Positions 43,852 to 52,602 of a DNA stretch of 64,000 nucleotides are shown here, piece after piece. The notes beneath the pieces were generated by a model that worked only from the letters and a program-made list of their open reading frames with translations, searched no databases and was not told where the DNA came from. Within the stretch, counting starts at the first letter, position 1; each line of letters begins with the position of its first letter. Source of the DNA: Barnesiella merdipullorum (GTDB lineage: Bacteria > Bacteroidota > Bacteroidia > Bacteroidales > Barnesiellaceae); contig DXBT01000032.1 of the NCBI GenBank assembly GCA_019116365.1, positions 176,921-240,920 of the forward strand. Direction: 5' to 3'. A program made the translations under genes and the position numbers.

Positions 43852-43882
43852 TTGTCCCGTATTATAAAAATCCCTATCTTTG
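43852..43882 (+). promoter_or_regulatory. lepA promoter
   Basis: TTG (43852-43854), 20-base spacer, TATCTTTG (43875-43882), 25 bases upstream of the lepA ATG. Confidence 0.65.
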
Positions 43883-43907
43883 TACCCATACATCAGATAT
43901 TATCTCA

Positions 43908-45695
43908 ATGAAGAATATACGCAATTTCTGTATTATCGCCCATATAGACCATGGTAAAAGTACCTTGGCCGATCGCTTGTTGGAATATACCAAGACCATT
44001 GCCGAAAAAGATTTGCAAGACCAGGTTCTCGATAACATGGACTTGGAGCGGGAACGGGGTATTACCATTAAGAGTCACGCCATACAGATGGAGTATGTTT
44101 ATCAAGGAGAGAAATATATATTGAACTTGATAGATACCCCGGGGCACGTCGATTTTTCCTATGAGGTTTCGCGCTCTATCGCCGCTTGTGAAGGGGCGCT
44201 GCTCATTGTCGATGCGTCACAGGGAATACAGGCGCAGACGATTTCGAACCTCTACATGGCTATCGAGCACGACCTGGAGATAATACCGGTGGTGAACAAG
44301 GTCGATTTGGACAGCGCCCGTCCCGACGAGGTGGAAGATCAAATCGTAGAGCTGTTGGGGTGTAAACGGGAAGAGATAATCCGGGCCAGCGGCAAGACAG
44401 GCCAGGGTGTCGAAGAGATACTGGCTGCAATTATCGAGCGTGTGGAGCCGCCGAAAGGCGATGTCGATGCCCCGCTGCAATGCCTTATCTTTGATTCGGT
44501 ATTCAACTCGTTTCGCGGAATTATTGCCTATTTCAAAATTTGCAACGGCCGTATCCGCACTGGCGACAAGGTGAAATTTGTCGCTACCGGCAAGGAGTAT
44601 GAGGCCGATGAGATAGGGGTACTCAAACTCGATATGGTACCCCGCAATGAGCTTTTGGCCGGCGATGTAGGCTACATTATCTCGGGAATAAAGACCTCGC
44701 GCGAGGTGAAAGTGGGCGATACGATTACTCATATCGATCGTCCCTGTAAAGAGGCTATTGATGGTTTTGAAGAGGTGAAGCCCATGGTCTTCGCCGGTGT
44801 ATATCCCATTGAGACCGAAGATTTTGAGAACTTGCGTTCGTCGCTCGAGAAACTGCAGTTGAACGATGCATCACTCACTTTCCAACCCGAGTCGTCGGCA
44901 GCGCTGGGCTTCGGGTTCAGATGCGGATTCCTGGGGTTGCTCCACATGGAAATCGTGCAGGAGCGACTCGACCGGGAGTTCAACATGGACGTAATCACGA
45001 CCGTGCCCAACGTATCGTACAAGGTATATGACAAAAAGGGTGGCATGATCGAAGTGCACAACCCGTCGGGGTTACCCGACCCGACTTTGATCGACCACAT
45101 CGAGGAGCCTTACATACGGGCATCGGTCATCACGGCTACCGACTATATAGGCCCTATCATGACCCTCTGCCTGGGCAAACGGGGCGAACTGGTGAAACAG
45201 GAGTACATCTCGGGCAACCGGGTGGAGATTATCTATGATATGCCGTTGGGCGAAATCGTGATCGATTTCTATGACAAGCTGAAGAGTATATCGAAAGGAT
45301 ATGCTTCGTTTGATTATCACATTCACGACTTCAGAGAGTCGAAACTGGTGAAACTCGATATCCTGCTCAACGGCGAGTCGGTCGATGCGCTATCGACCTT
45401 GACACACGTCGATAATGCCGTTACGTTTGGCCGGCGTATGTGTGAAAAGTTGAAAGAACTTATTCCGCGCCAGCAATTCGAAATTGCCATCCAAGCTGCG
45501 ATAGGGGCCAAGATTATTGCCCGCGAGACTATCAAGCCGGTGCGCAAAGATGTGACGGCCAAGTGTTATGGCGGCGATATAAGCCGTAAACGAAAACTGT
45601 TGGAGAAACAGAAAAAAGGAAAGAAACGGATGAAACAGATCGGTTCTGTCGAAGTCCCGCAAAAGGCTTTCCTGGCGGTTTTGAAACTCGACTGA
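43908..45695 (+). CDS. lepA: Elongation factor 4 (LepA GTPase)
   Basis: Translational GTPase of 595 residues that acts on stalled or assembling ribosomes. G motifs: IAHIDHGKSTLADRLLE (G1), RGITIKS (G2), DTPGHVDFSYEV (G3), VNKVDLDSA (G4). The LepA-specific C-terminal domain is intact (YGGDISRKRKLLEKQKKGKK near the end). Length and order match the family exactly. Own promoter upstream; nhaA follows after 89 bases. Confidence 0.97.
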   Translation: MKNIRNFCIIAHIDHGKSTLADRLLEYTKTIAEKDLQDQVLDNMDLERERGITIKSHAIQMEYVYQGEKYILNLIDTPGHVDFSYEVSRSIAACEGALLIVDASQGIQAQTISNLYMAIEHDLEIIPVVNKVDLDSARPDEVEDQIVELLGCKREEIIRASGKTGQGVEEILAAIIERVEPPKGDVDAPLQCLIFDSVFNSFRGIIAYFKICNGRIRTGDKVKFVATGKEYEADEIGVLKLDMVPRNELLAGDVGYIISGIKTSREVKVGDTITHIDRPCKEAIDGFEEVKPMVFAGVYPIETEDFENLRSSLEKLQLNDASLTFQPESSAALGFGFRCGFLGLLHMEIVQERLDREFNMDVITTVPNVSYKVYDKKGGMIEVHNPSGLPDPTLIDHIEEPYIRASVITATDYIGPIMTLCLGKRGELVKQEYISGNRVEIIYDMPLGEIVIDFYDKLKSISKGYASFDYHIHDFRESKLVKLDILLNGESVDALSTLTHVDNAVTFGRRMCEKLKELIPRQQFEIAIQAAIGAKIIARETIKPVRKDVTAKCYGGDISRKRKLLEKQKKGKKRMKQIGSVEVPQKAFLAVLKLD

Positions 45696-45784
45696 CCGAG
45701 ACAACACCACACGCTATCTTTTTTGATTCCGAGGCAGAAAAACTGTAACGAGATTTTTTTGTTTAAACTACAAAAACCACGTAT

Positions 45785-47134
45785 ATGGACAGCTTGTATG
45801 CCATAAAGAAATCGATCAAGAATTACGCCAGTGGCGGTAATGTGTTGATCGTAGCTACGCTTTTGGCTTTTATTATTGCCAACTCACCGCTCGCCGATAT
45901 CTATTTTTCGTGGTGGGCACAACCCATATCCCTGCAATTGGGAAGTTTCAACCTGTTCAGCCATGGGGGAGAGCCTATGACTGTGATGGCTTTTATCAAC
46001 GATGCCCTGATGGCCATCTTCTTCTTTACCATAGGTCTCGAAATTAAACGCGAAGTCCTGGTAGGGGAGCTCACTTCGCTGAAACAGGCTCTGCTGCCGG
46101 TGGTCGCAGCCATTGGCGGGATGGTAGTACCGGTGCTCCTCTTTATGTATGTAGGGCGTGGAAGCGACTTCTTGCGAGGCAGCGCCATCCCCATGGCTAC
46201 CGATATAGCTTTTTCTCTGGGAGTCTTGGCCATGCTGGGGAAACGAGTCCCTATCGCACTGAAGATATTCCTCACGACACTGGCGGTTGTCGATGATATA
46301 GGAGGCATTTTGGTCATTGCCTTCTTCTATTCGACCCATATCGAAGTTTCGTATCTGTTTTATGCCGCCGGGATACTCTTGATTTTGTGGATTGGCGGAC
46401 GGGCCGGCATCAACAGTAAACTGTTTTACTTTCTTTTAGGCGGTGTGGTGTGGTTCCTGTTTTTGAACTCGGGTATCCATCCTACGATTGCCGGAGTACT
46501 GGTCGCCTTCTGTATCCCTGCCAAACCGGTGTTGGCGACTTCACACTTCATCTGTACCATACGCAAGGAGATTGCCAATTTCCCGCAAGAGCAGTTTGAT
46601 GACAACGACCGCTCGATTATGCTCTCGAAAGAGCAAATCAACTGCTTGAAGAGTATCGAGTCGGCTTCGGACAAGGTTATCAGTCCGTTACAAGACTTGG
46701 AGGATACGCTGCACCCGGTAATCAACTACCTCATTATCCCACTGTTTGCCTTTGCCAATGCCGGCATCGTACTCTCGGGCCTTGAGCTATCCTCGCTCTT
46801 CTCGGGTATTAGTTTGGCTATCTTTGTAGGCCTGCTGGTGGGTAAGTTCCTGGGCATATTCCTTTCGTCGTGGCTGGTTATCAAACTGAAGATTGTGCCT
46901 ATGCCCACACACGCTACCTGGAAATCGCTGGCGGCCGTATCGGTATTGGGTGGCATCGGATTCACCGTGTCGCTTTTCATTGCCAATCTCTCGTTTGGCG
47001 ATATGGGTCCCGAGGGCGCCATTCTGCTGGAACGGGCGAAACTGGGTATTGTTGCTGGGTCATTGGCCGCAGGTATTTTGGGCTATGTCTTGCTGAATCT
47101 CTCTTTACCCCGACAGGCCGAAGAGGAGGATTGA
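45785..47134 (+). CDS. nhaA: Na+/H+ antiporter NhaA
   Basis: Inner-membrane antiporter of 449 residues with about 12 helices, exchanging internal Na+ for external H+ in pH and salt balance. Key features: FFFTIGLEIKREVLVGEL, the twin Asp of the ion site in TTLAVVDDIGGILVIAFFYS, and GIHPTIAGVLVAFCIPAKP. A charged loop at about 255-300 is longer than in the E. coli protein, as in many NhaA relatives. Monocistronic or co-read with lepA; no promoter box found in the 89-base gap. Confidence 0.95.
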   Translation: MDSLYAIKKSIKNYASGGNVLIVATLLAFIIANSPLADIYFSWWAQPISLQLGSFNLFSHGGEPMTVMAFINDALMAIFFFTIGLEIKREVLVGELTSLKQALLPVVAAIGGMVVPVLLFMYVGRGSDFLRGSAIPMATDIAFSLGVLAMLGKRVPIALKIFLTTLAVVDDIGGILVIAFFYSTHIEVSYLFYAAGILLILWIGGRAGINSKLFYFLLGGVVWFLFLNSGIHPTIAGVLVAFCIPAKPVLATSHFICTIRKEIANFPQEQFDDNDRSIMLSKEQINCLKSIESASDKVISPLQDLEDTLHPVINYLIIPLFAFANAGIVLSGLELSSLFSGISLAIFVGLLVGKFLGIFLSSWLVIKLKIVPMPTHATWKSLAAVSVLGGIGFTVSLFIANLSFGDMGPEGAILLERAKLGIVAGSLAAGILGYVLLNLSLPRQAEEED

Positions 47135-47154
47135 TGGCGACAGCATTGTCGAAT

Positions 47155-48402
47155 TTATTCAAACTTAATCGATTTGGCCGGACGAATGAGGGCTACCAAA
47201 TAGGAGGGGGCAATCAGCATCAACACCGAGATGGCCATGCAACCAAGATTCAGCCATAGAATGTACCACGGATTGATTTCGATAGGTACATAGGGCACAT
47301 AGTAGGCTTCGGGGTTGAGCTTGATAATGTGGAACTGTTGCTGGATGAAACATATAGCCAGGCCAATCACATTGCCCCATATCATGCCTTTCCCCACGAG
47401 GAATGTCGATACATAGAGGAATATCTTGCGTATAGAGGTATTGTTTGCTCCCAATGCCTTGAGAATACCTATCATGTTGGCCCGCTCGAGGATGATAATC
47501 AACAGACCCGATATCATGGTAAAGCCCGACACGGCTGCCATAAGAATAAGGATAATCCACACGTTCATATCGAGCAAATCGAGCCAGCCGAAAAAGATAG
47601 GGTTCAACGTGCGGATTGATTGCGGATAATAGTGCGTGCCATAATCGTCGGGTCGGTCGATCAACTGAGTATAGAGATCGTAAGCAATATCGTCAGCCCG
47701 ATCGAAATCGTTGACCAATAGCTCTATCTCGCTATACTGGTCGGGATTCCATCCGTTGAGCCGCTGTACCTGGCGCACATCGCCAATCATCAAGAGTTTG
47801 TCATAATCCGAGAAATCGGTCTGATAGATACCCGATACCAGGAAGCGACGAGCCCGCACCTGGTCTTGCACAAAATAGCAATAGATTTTATCGCCTACCT
47901 GCAAATTCAGTTTGCTGGCGATGGTTTTGGAAACAAGCACTTCGTTGGAGGTCGTCGAGTCTTGTATAACCGGCAGACTCCCGGCGACAAGATATTTTTT
48001 GAAAAACGACCAGTCGTAATCGGGCATGACTCCTTTCAAAACGACTCCCATAAAGTCGCTGTCGGTCTTGATCATTCCCAACTTTGTCCCCACGGGATTG
48101 ACCTTCTCGACACCCGCGTGTGCCATCAATACGGAGCGCAAGCTGTCGGTGCATTGGATGGGTTGCTTCTCGTAGGTCATATTACTGTCGAACGAGGTAA
48201 TCTGGATGTGGGAACCGAATCCCACCACCTTGTCGCGAATCTCTTGCTTGAAGCCAATGACAATGGCTACCGAGAGAATCATGACTGCCAAGCCCAAGGC
48301 TACCCCGGCCACGGCTACCCGTATGGCCGGCGGCGTCGCCTTCTTTCGACTACCCTTATCGAAATGGATGCGATTGGCAATATATAGTTTCCAGTTATTC
48401 AT
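47155..48402 (-). CDS. LolC/LolE-type ABC permease (FtsX family)
   Basis: Permease of 415 residues: N-terminal helix (IRVAVAGVALGLAVMILSVAIVIGF), a large periplasmic MacB-like domain, then three C-terminal helices of the FtsX domain (SGFTMISGLLIIILERANMIG, KALGANN). This is the LolCE layout for releasing lipoproteins to the LolA route; a general MacB-type exporter is the alternative. No ATPase is adjacent. The start ATG at 48402 lies 8 bases inside the aminotransferase 3' end, so the two are translationally coupled. Starting instead at 48414 would add four codons. Confidence 0.82.
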   Translation of the reverse strand: MNNWKLYIANRIHFDKGSRKKATPPAIRVAVAGVALGLAVMILSVAIVIGFKQEIRDKVVGFGSHIQITSFDSNMTYEKQPIQCTDSLRSVLMAHAGVEKVNPVGTKLGMIKTDSDFMGVVLKGVMPDYDWSFFKKYLVAGSLPVIQDSTTSNEVLVSKTIASKLNLQVGDKIYCYFVQDQVRARRFLVSGIYQTDFSDYDKLLMIGDVRQVQRLNGWNPDQYSEIELLVNDFDRADDIAYDLYTQLIDRPDDYGTHYYPQSIRTLNPIFFGWLDLLDMNVWIILILMAAVSGFTMISGLLIIILERANMIGILKALGANNTSIRKIFLYVSTFLVGKGMIWGNVIGLAICFIQQQFHIIKLNPEAYYVPYVPIEINPWYILWLNLGCMAISVLMLIAPSYLVALIRPAKSIKFE

Positions 48403-49603
48403 TGACGGCTGCACGACCGGGATAGGCCTCCAGAGCCTTTTTCAATACGTTCAATGCTTTAGCCAGTTCGTCTTTTTCCAGAACGTAGGCCATGCGCACT
48501 TCGTTTTTGCCCAACCCGGGGGTTGTATAAAAGCCCGAGGCGGGAGCCATGAATACGGTTTGTCCTTCGTATTCAAATTCAGAAAGACACCACTCGCAAA
48601 ACTTGTCAGCATCATCGACCGGCAGTTTGGCTACCGTGTAAAATGCACCCATGGGGATGGGGGAGTAGCAGCCCGGAATACGGTTCAACCCATCGATCAG
48701 GAATTTACGCCGCTCTACATATTCGTTGTAGGTGGCCAGCATATAGCTCTCGGGGGCATCAATCGAGGCTTCGGCTATAATCTGGCCAATAAGCGGGGGA
48801 CTGAGTCGAGCTTGGCAGAATTTCATTACATTTTTTTTCAGCTCTTTATGACGGGTAATCAAGGCACCTATGCGGATACCGCACTCGCTGTACCGCTTGG
48901 ATACCGAGTCGATGAGTACGACTTGCTCCTCGATACCTTTGAGATGGAAAGCCGAGATGTAGGGCGCACCGGTGTAACAGAACTCGCGGTAAACCTCGTC
49001 GGAGAAGAGGAACAGATCGTACTTCTTCACCAAATCGCGTATCTGGTTCATCTCTTTCTGTGTATAGAGATACCCCGTGGGGTTATTGGGGTTACAAATA
49101 AGTATCGCTTTGGTCTTGGGGGTGATAAGTGCTTCGAACTTTTCGATCGAGGGCAGGGCGAAACCCTCTTCGATCGAGGAGGGCAAAGTCTTGATAACGG
49201 CACCGGCCGAGATGGCAAAGGCCATATAGTTGGCATAGGCGGGCTCGGGGACAATAATCTCGTCGCCCGGATCGAGACAAGCCATGAATGAAAACAGCAC
49301 GGCCTCAGAGCCACCCGTGGTGATAATGATATCGTCGGGGGTTACGTGAATATTGAATTTGGCATAGTATTGCACCAGTTTCTCTCGTAAGCTCTTTATT
49401 CCCTCGCTGGGGCTGTACTCGAGTGTACGGCGGTCGATATGCTTGAGAGCATCCAATCCAATTTGAGGGGTAGGGAGGTCGGGTTGACCGATATTCAAGT
49501 GGTAAACTTTAATGCCTCTTTCTTTCGCCTTGTTGGCCAGAGGGACAAGTTTACGTATGGGTGAGGCCGGCATAATTTCACCTCGATGGGAAATAGTTGG
49601 CAT
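48395..49603 (-). CDS. Class I/II aminotransferase (aspartate aminotransferase type)
   Basis: PLP aminotransferase of 402 residues. Substrate loop YHLNIGQPDLPTP, GGSEAVLFSF, CNPNNPTGYLYT with the PLP-contacting Asn, DEVYREFCYTG, Schiff-base Lys in DSVSKRYSECGIRIG and Arg near ARLSPPLIGQ. Usually annotated as aspartate aminotransferase (AspB/AspC type), though aromatic or branched-chain specificity is possible. The promoter box TATCTTTG is at 49655-49662. The gene leads into the LolC-type permease with an 8-base overlap. Confidence 0.87.
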   Translation of the reverse strand: MPTISHRGEIMPASPIRKLVPLANKAKERGIKVYHLNIGQPDLPTPQIGLDALKHIDRRTLEYSPSEGIKSLREKLVQYYAKFNIHVTPDDIIITTGGSEAVLFSFMACLDPGDEIIVPEPAYANYMAFAISAGAVIKTLPSSIEEGFALPSIEKFEALITPKTKAILICNPNNPTGYLYTQKEMNQIRDLVKKYDLFLFSDEVYREFCYTGAPYISAFHLKGIEEQVVLIDSVSKRYSECGIRIGALITRHKELKKNVMKFCQARLSPPLIGQIIAEASIDAPESYMLATYNEYVERRKFLIDGLNRIPGCYSPIPMGAFYTVAKLPVDDADKFCEWCLSEFEYEGQTVFMAPASGFYTTPGLGKNEVRMAYVLEKDELAKALNVLKKALEAYPGRAAVNE

Positions 49604-49654
49604 ATTTTTCGCTTTAATGTATAAAATAGACTAAACTGAAACTTTTTGAAATGC

Positions 49655-49662
49655 AAAGATAG
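49655..49662 (-). promoter_or_regulatory. -7 box TATCTTTG for the aminotransferase
   Basis: Exact TAnnTTTG on the minus strand, 52 bases from the ATG. Confidence 0.6.
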
Positions 49663-49811
49663 AAATTTTACTTTTCTATCCGACCATAAAAGAGCGAGAA
49701 TGTGTATATCGAGAGGTTAAATAGAACAAATATATATCTCCTTGAATAGGATTGACAAGGTGTAGTCTTGGCAAAGTGTGGATGGGAAATGGTCTTTTCC
49801 GTTTGTATCTA

Positions 49812-49917
49812 CTATCACCTTTTTGTATCTTTGCATACTGCGAAAATAGGAGGAGGTTTGGCAAAAAGCTCAAGTAAACTTGACTTTCTGCACTCACCTT
49901 TCGCTATCTTTGCATAT
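49812..49917 (+). repeat. Promoter-bearing dispersed repeat, copy B
   Basis: Ordered blocks shared with 13984-14093: CTATCA, TGTATCTTT (49825-49832), ATAGGAG (49846-49852), TTGGCA (49858-49863), AAACTTGA (49876-49883) and terminal TATCTTTG (49905-49912). Here AAACTTGA is part of the palindrome TCAAGT-AA-ACTTGA (49870-49883). Confidence 0.6.
49905..49912 (+). promoter_or_regulatory. -7 box TATCTTTG at the end of repeat copy B
   Basis: Exact match, 16 bases upstream of the ATG at 49929. A second TATCTTTG lies 79 bases upstream (49826-49833). Confidence 0.65.
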
Positions 49918-49928
49918 GAATTGATAAT

Positions 49929-50501
49929 ATGGCAAGTTCTATGAATGAGTTGAAGCATCTCTTTTTGCTTCTGATCTCCCCAGCGAAGACGTGGCAAAAA
50001 ACAGATAAGGCGCCGTGTGCGACACAAATATTTCTCAACCAATTCCTCTATCCACTCATGGGGGTTGCGACCGTTATCTGTTTCCTGGGCTATTTCTTCA
50101 GCGACATCTCTCTGTCGAGGGCTTTGCAACTCTCTATTATTGAGTTTGTGAAGTTCTTTGGCGGCTTCTATGCATTGGTCTATGTCATGAAGGCGTTCTC
50201 GACTCATATTCTGGAGGTTGTACAACCCGAATCGCGCATCAAACGATTTGTCGGCTATAACTTGGGATTGTATATCCTGTTCGATATCTGTATCCTGATT
50301 GTTCGATTCTTTTTCAACGTGCCCGCCATTATCGATTTCTTGCCGCTTTTGTTGGCTTATGTAATCTGGAACAGTCAAAAGTATATGGAGGTGCCCGATC
50401 AGAAAAGTATTTTATATGTAGTGGCTACGACGATATTGTTTTTGATTATCCCGATGGCCATCCAGAAACTGCTGTACTTTTTTATGCCGGGAGTCATCTA
50501 A
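49929..50501 (+). CDS. Polytopic membrane protein, possibly Yip1-like
   Basis: Inner-membrane protein of 190 residues with about five hydrophobic helices (around 38-58, 70-90, 110-130, 140-150 and 165-185) and an amphipathic N-terminus (LFLLLISPAKTWQ). The SPAKTW start and helix layout resemble small Yip1-domain proteins of Bacteroidales; I am not certain. No catalytic residues. It is driven by the promoter in repeat copy B and followed 17 bases later by smpB, probably one transcript. Confidence 0.65.
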   Translation: MASSMNELKHLFLLLISPAKTWQKTDKAPCATQIFLNQFLYPLMGVATVICFLGYFFSDISLSRALQLSIIEFVKFFGGFYALVYVMKAFSTHILEVVQPESRIKRFVGYNLGLYILFDICILIVRFFFNVPAIIDFLPLLLAYVIWNSQKYMEVPDQKSILYVVATTILFLIIPMAIQKLLYFFMPGVI

Positions 50502-50518
50502 CTAAATAAGAGCAAACG

Positions 50519-50971
50519 ATGAAATTACCACAAATCAATATACGCAACAAACGAGCAACCTTCGACTACGAACTGCTCGATACGTTCAATGCCGGTATCG
50601 TATTGTCGGGTACCGAAATTAAGTCGATACGCTTGGGCAAAGCAGGATTGAACGACTCATTCTGCTACGTCAACAATGGCGAGATATGGATTAAAAACAT
50701 GTATATCGCCGAGTATTTCTATGGGTCATACAATAACCACTCGTCGCGTCGCGACCGCAAGCTCCTGCTCAACCGTAAAGAGATTACCAAAATCGAACGT
50801 GCCGCCAAAGAGTCGGGATTTTCTATCATTCCCACACGCGTATTTATCAACGACAAAGGCTTGGCCAAAGTAACTATCGCCATTGCCAAGGGTAAGAAAG
50901 AGTATGACAAGCGCGACTCTATCAAGGAGCGGGAAGACAAACGGCAGATGGACCGTATGTTCAAACATTGA
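50519..50971 (+). CDS. smpB: SsrA-binding protein
   Basis: Partner of tmRNA in trans-translation, which rescues ribosomes stalled on broken mRNA (150 residues). Hallmarks: IRNKRATFDYELLDTFNAGI, VLSGTEIKSIRLGKA, the IRNMYIAEY-like helix, and a basic C-terminal tail (KKEYDKRDSIKEREDKRQMD) that enters the decoding centre. The tmRNA gene itself is not seen in this window. It overlaps the converging methyltransferase by 11 bases. Confidence 0.96.
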   Translation: MKLPQINIRNKRATFDYELLDTFNAGIVLSGTEIKSIRLGKAGLNDSFCYVNNGEIWIKNMYIAEYFYGSYNNHSSRRDRKLLLNRKEITKIERAAKESGFSIIPTRVFINDKGLAKVTIAIAKGKKEYDKRDSIKEREDKRQMDRMFKH

Positions 50972-52166
50972 TCGAGGCCTTGCGAGCGACAATTAGAACT
51001 TTGCGATTCTCGGCAAGGGTAGTTGCAAAGAGATAAAAATCGCCACCATCCTTACACTTCAACCGTTTTTGCAACTCGGCCACCGAGAGGGGAAAGTTGC
51101 GAGTTGATAGATTGACAAAAGGATATTGTTTCCCGACTGATTTTAAAGACTTGGAATTAAAGTCAATAACCTCAACAATCTCGAACTTCCGTCCCGGGAA
51201 GTCGGGTAAATACTCATTCGATGTGTATAAGTGGCTGTTTATTTGCAGTTTAGCTACCCCATACTTGACCGCAACCGATTTAAAAGCCCCAGCTTTTAGG
51301 ATAGAGGCATTGGGCTCGTAGAGATACTGTTCAACCTCTTTGCCGTAGGTAGAGTGGGGGAGTAGCTTCTCATCGTCAATCTTGAAAGAAAAGGTAGAGG
51401 TATTACTCGCGGCATCTATATCGACACAAAAAATCGTTACCCCCTTTTCACCGACTGGAGTATCGTTATCGATTACCAAAAGCAACTCTTTACACTCGTT
51501 TCTCACCGATACCACATGTACCTCCTGAATCTCGGGCAGAAGCGTCAACAAGGCCGAAATATCGGCCATAGGCGAGACTTTTACGACAATGCGATGAGCA
51601 TGTTGGGACAGAGTGGGCATAAGGGCCACCACATTGGGCTCACACTCGTCGAGCGCAAACAGACGTTTATTCCCGGCACCCCTGCGAGCCGGATCGATAT
51701 AGACCGTATCGAAACAGCGTTCGCAAGTCTGAAGGAAATGGGTACAATCGTCCTCAACAACCGTAATATTATTGACGTCAAGCGATTTGAAATTGGAACG
51801 AGCCGCCTGACAATACTCGGCCATACGTTCTACATAAACGACCTGTGAGGCCTTCTGTGCGAAGTAATAGGTATCTATACCCAGCCCTCCGGTCAAGTCG
51901 GCCAAATCACCCGCTTTAGCAAGTTGTTGTTTATATCGCGCCGTTTGTTCCGACGAACACTGTTCGGTCGATAAAATTGAAGGAAAGACCAACTCCATGC
52001 GAGAAGCCCATGCCGGCAGTTTGTGTCGAATCTTCCTGCGAGCCTCGATTTGCAAAATGGCCCACGGCACATCAAAATCGGCCTGTATATTCATTAACCG
52101 CAGCCGGTTGACATCGGCATCGGAATACTGGGTCATGAATTCTTGTAGTGATCGTTGGTATTTCAT
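50961..52166 (-). CDS. THUMP-like class I methyltransferase
   Basis: SAM-dependent methyltransferase of 401 residues. The N-terminal helical part ends in RRKIRHKLPAWASR; SAM motif ADLTGGLGIDTYYFAQ; motif IV VYIDPARRG, the DPPR-like site of N6-adenine or N2-guanine RNA methylases; C-terminal THUMP-like domain. Probably an RNA (rRNA or tRNA) methyltransferase; the exact base is unknown. The start at 52166 matches the family N-terminus (LQEFMTQYSDADVNRL); 16 further codons upstream are unlikely. The -7 box ends only 4 bases before this ATG, so the mRNA may be leaderless. Confidence 0.82.
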   Translation of the reverse strand: MKYQRSLQEFMTQYSDADVNRLRLMNIQADFDVPWAILQIEARRKIRHKLPAWASRMELVFPSILSTEQCSSEQTARYKQQLAKAGDLADLTGGLGIDTYYFAQKASQVVYVERMAEYCQAARSNFKSLDVNNITVVEDDCTHFLQTCERCFDTVYIDPARRGAGNKRLFALDECEPNVVALMPTLSQHAHRIVVKVSPMADISALLTLLPEIQEVHVVSVRNECKELLLVIDNDTPVGEKGVTIFCVDIDAASNTSTFSFKIDDEKLLPHSTYGKEVEQYLYEPNASILKAGAFKSVAVKYGVAKLQINSHLYTSNEYLPDFPGRKFEIVEVIDFNSKSLKSVGKQYPFVNLSTRNFPLSVAELQKRLKCKDGGDFYLFATTLAENRKVLIVARKASINV

Positions 52167-52170
52167 GCAG

Positions 52171-52178
52171 CAAAGATA
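52171..52178 (-). promoter_or_regulatory. -7 box TATCTTTG touching the methyltransferase start
   Basis: Exact TAnnTTTG on the minus strand, 4 bases from the ATG at 52166; it predicts a leaderless transcript. Confidence 0.55.
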
Positions 52179-52302
52179 GTGATTAAATTTAGGATTAGCT
52201 GTGCTGGATATCATGAGCCAGGTGAATCTATGGATGAATTATATTATTCAGAAGTCGCATTATGACAATTGAGGTGGAGGAATATCACAGACAGTCCTCA
52301 TT

Positions 52303-52330
52303 TTTGAAAACAAACTCCTATTTATATTTG
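52303..52330 (+). promoter_or_regulatory. Promoter of the structured RNA
   Basis: TTTG (52303-52306), 16-base spacer, TATATTTG (52323-52330), followed by TATAAT. No ORF begins downstream on this strand that looks coding. Confidence 0.55.
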
Positions 52331-52335
52331 TCCTA

Positions 52336-52500
52336 TAATTTATATTATGATAAATAAAAGATCGGGGGAAATTCTGTTCTTGACTTTTTCTTCTGGGACT
52401 CTTGTCATAAGACGCCTGTTCTGAGGCGGCGTCTTCGCCAGTGAATATGAGAGCCCTGGGGAATCCTATTCCTTCACAGTATCCCGATTATGTTGTTTCC
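52336..52500 (+). ncRNA. ssrS: Candidate 6S-like RNA
   Basis: A long, mostly self-complementary rod with a central bubble. From outside in: GATCGGGG (52360-52367) with TCCCGATT (52482-52489); CTGT (52374-52377) with ACAG (52476-52479); open bubble (52378-52387 against 52464-52475); TTCTTC (52388-52393) with GGGGAA (52458-52463); GGG (52395-52397) with CCC (52454-52456); CTCT (52399-52402) with AGAG (52450-52453); terminal hairpin AAGACGCC (52409-52416) with GGCGTCTT (52428-52435). Size and shape match 6S RNA, which mimics an open promoter and binds RNA polymerase. A 6S form is known in Bacteroidetes (6S-Flavo; perhaps the Bacteroidales-1 motif). Ends are estimates. It could be another structured RNA. 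Confidence 0.55.
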
Positions 52501-52530
52501 GATTTCTGTTTTAATGAATTGAGTAAATAC

Positions 52531-52565
52531 AAGAGCAGCCACCCCGCATGGAGATGGCTGCTCTT
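52531..52565. terminator. Bidirectional terminator
   Basis: 11-bp perfect stem AAGAGCAGCCA/TGGCTGCTCTT, 13-base loop, T-rich on the right and A/T-rich on the left. It lies between the structured RNA and the converging TPR gene. Confidence 0.8.
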
Positions 52566-52602
52566 TTGTATCTTATATTTGTATCTTATAGCCCCAGAGA
52601 AA

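Larger units (their letters stand above)
49604..49928. other. Intergenic control region
   Basis: 325 bases between divergent genes. The left part holds the aminotransferase promoter. The middle (about 49670-49800) shows no ORF or structure that I can support. The right part is repeat copy B, with the promoter of the membrane-protein gene. Confidence 0.6.
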
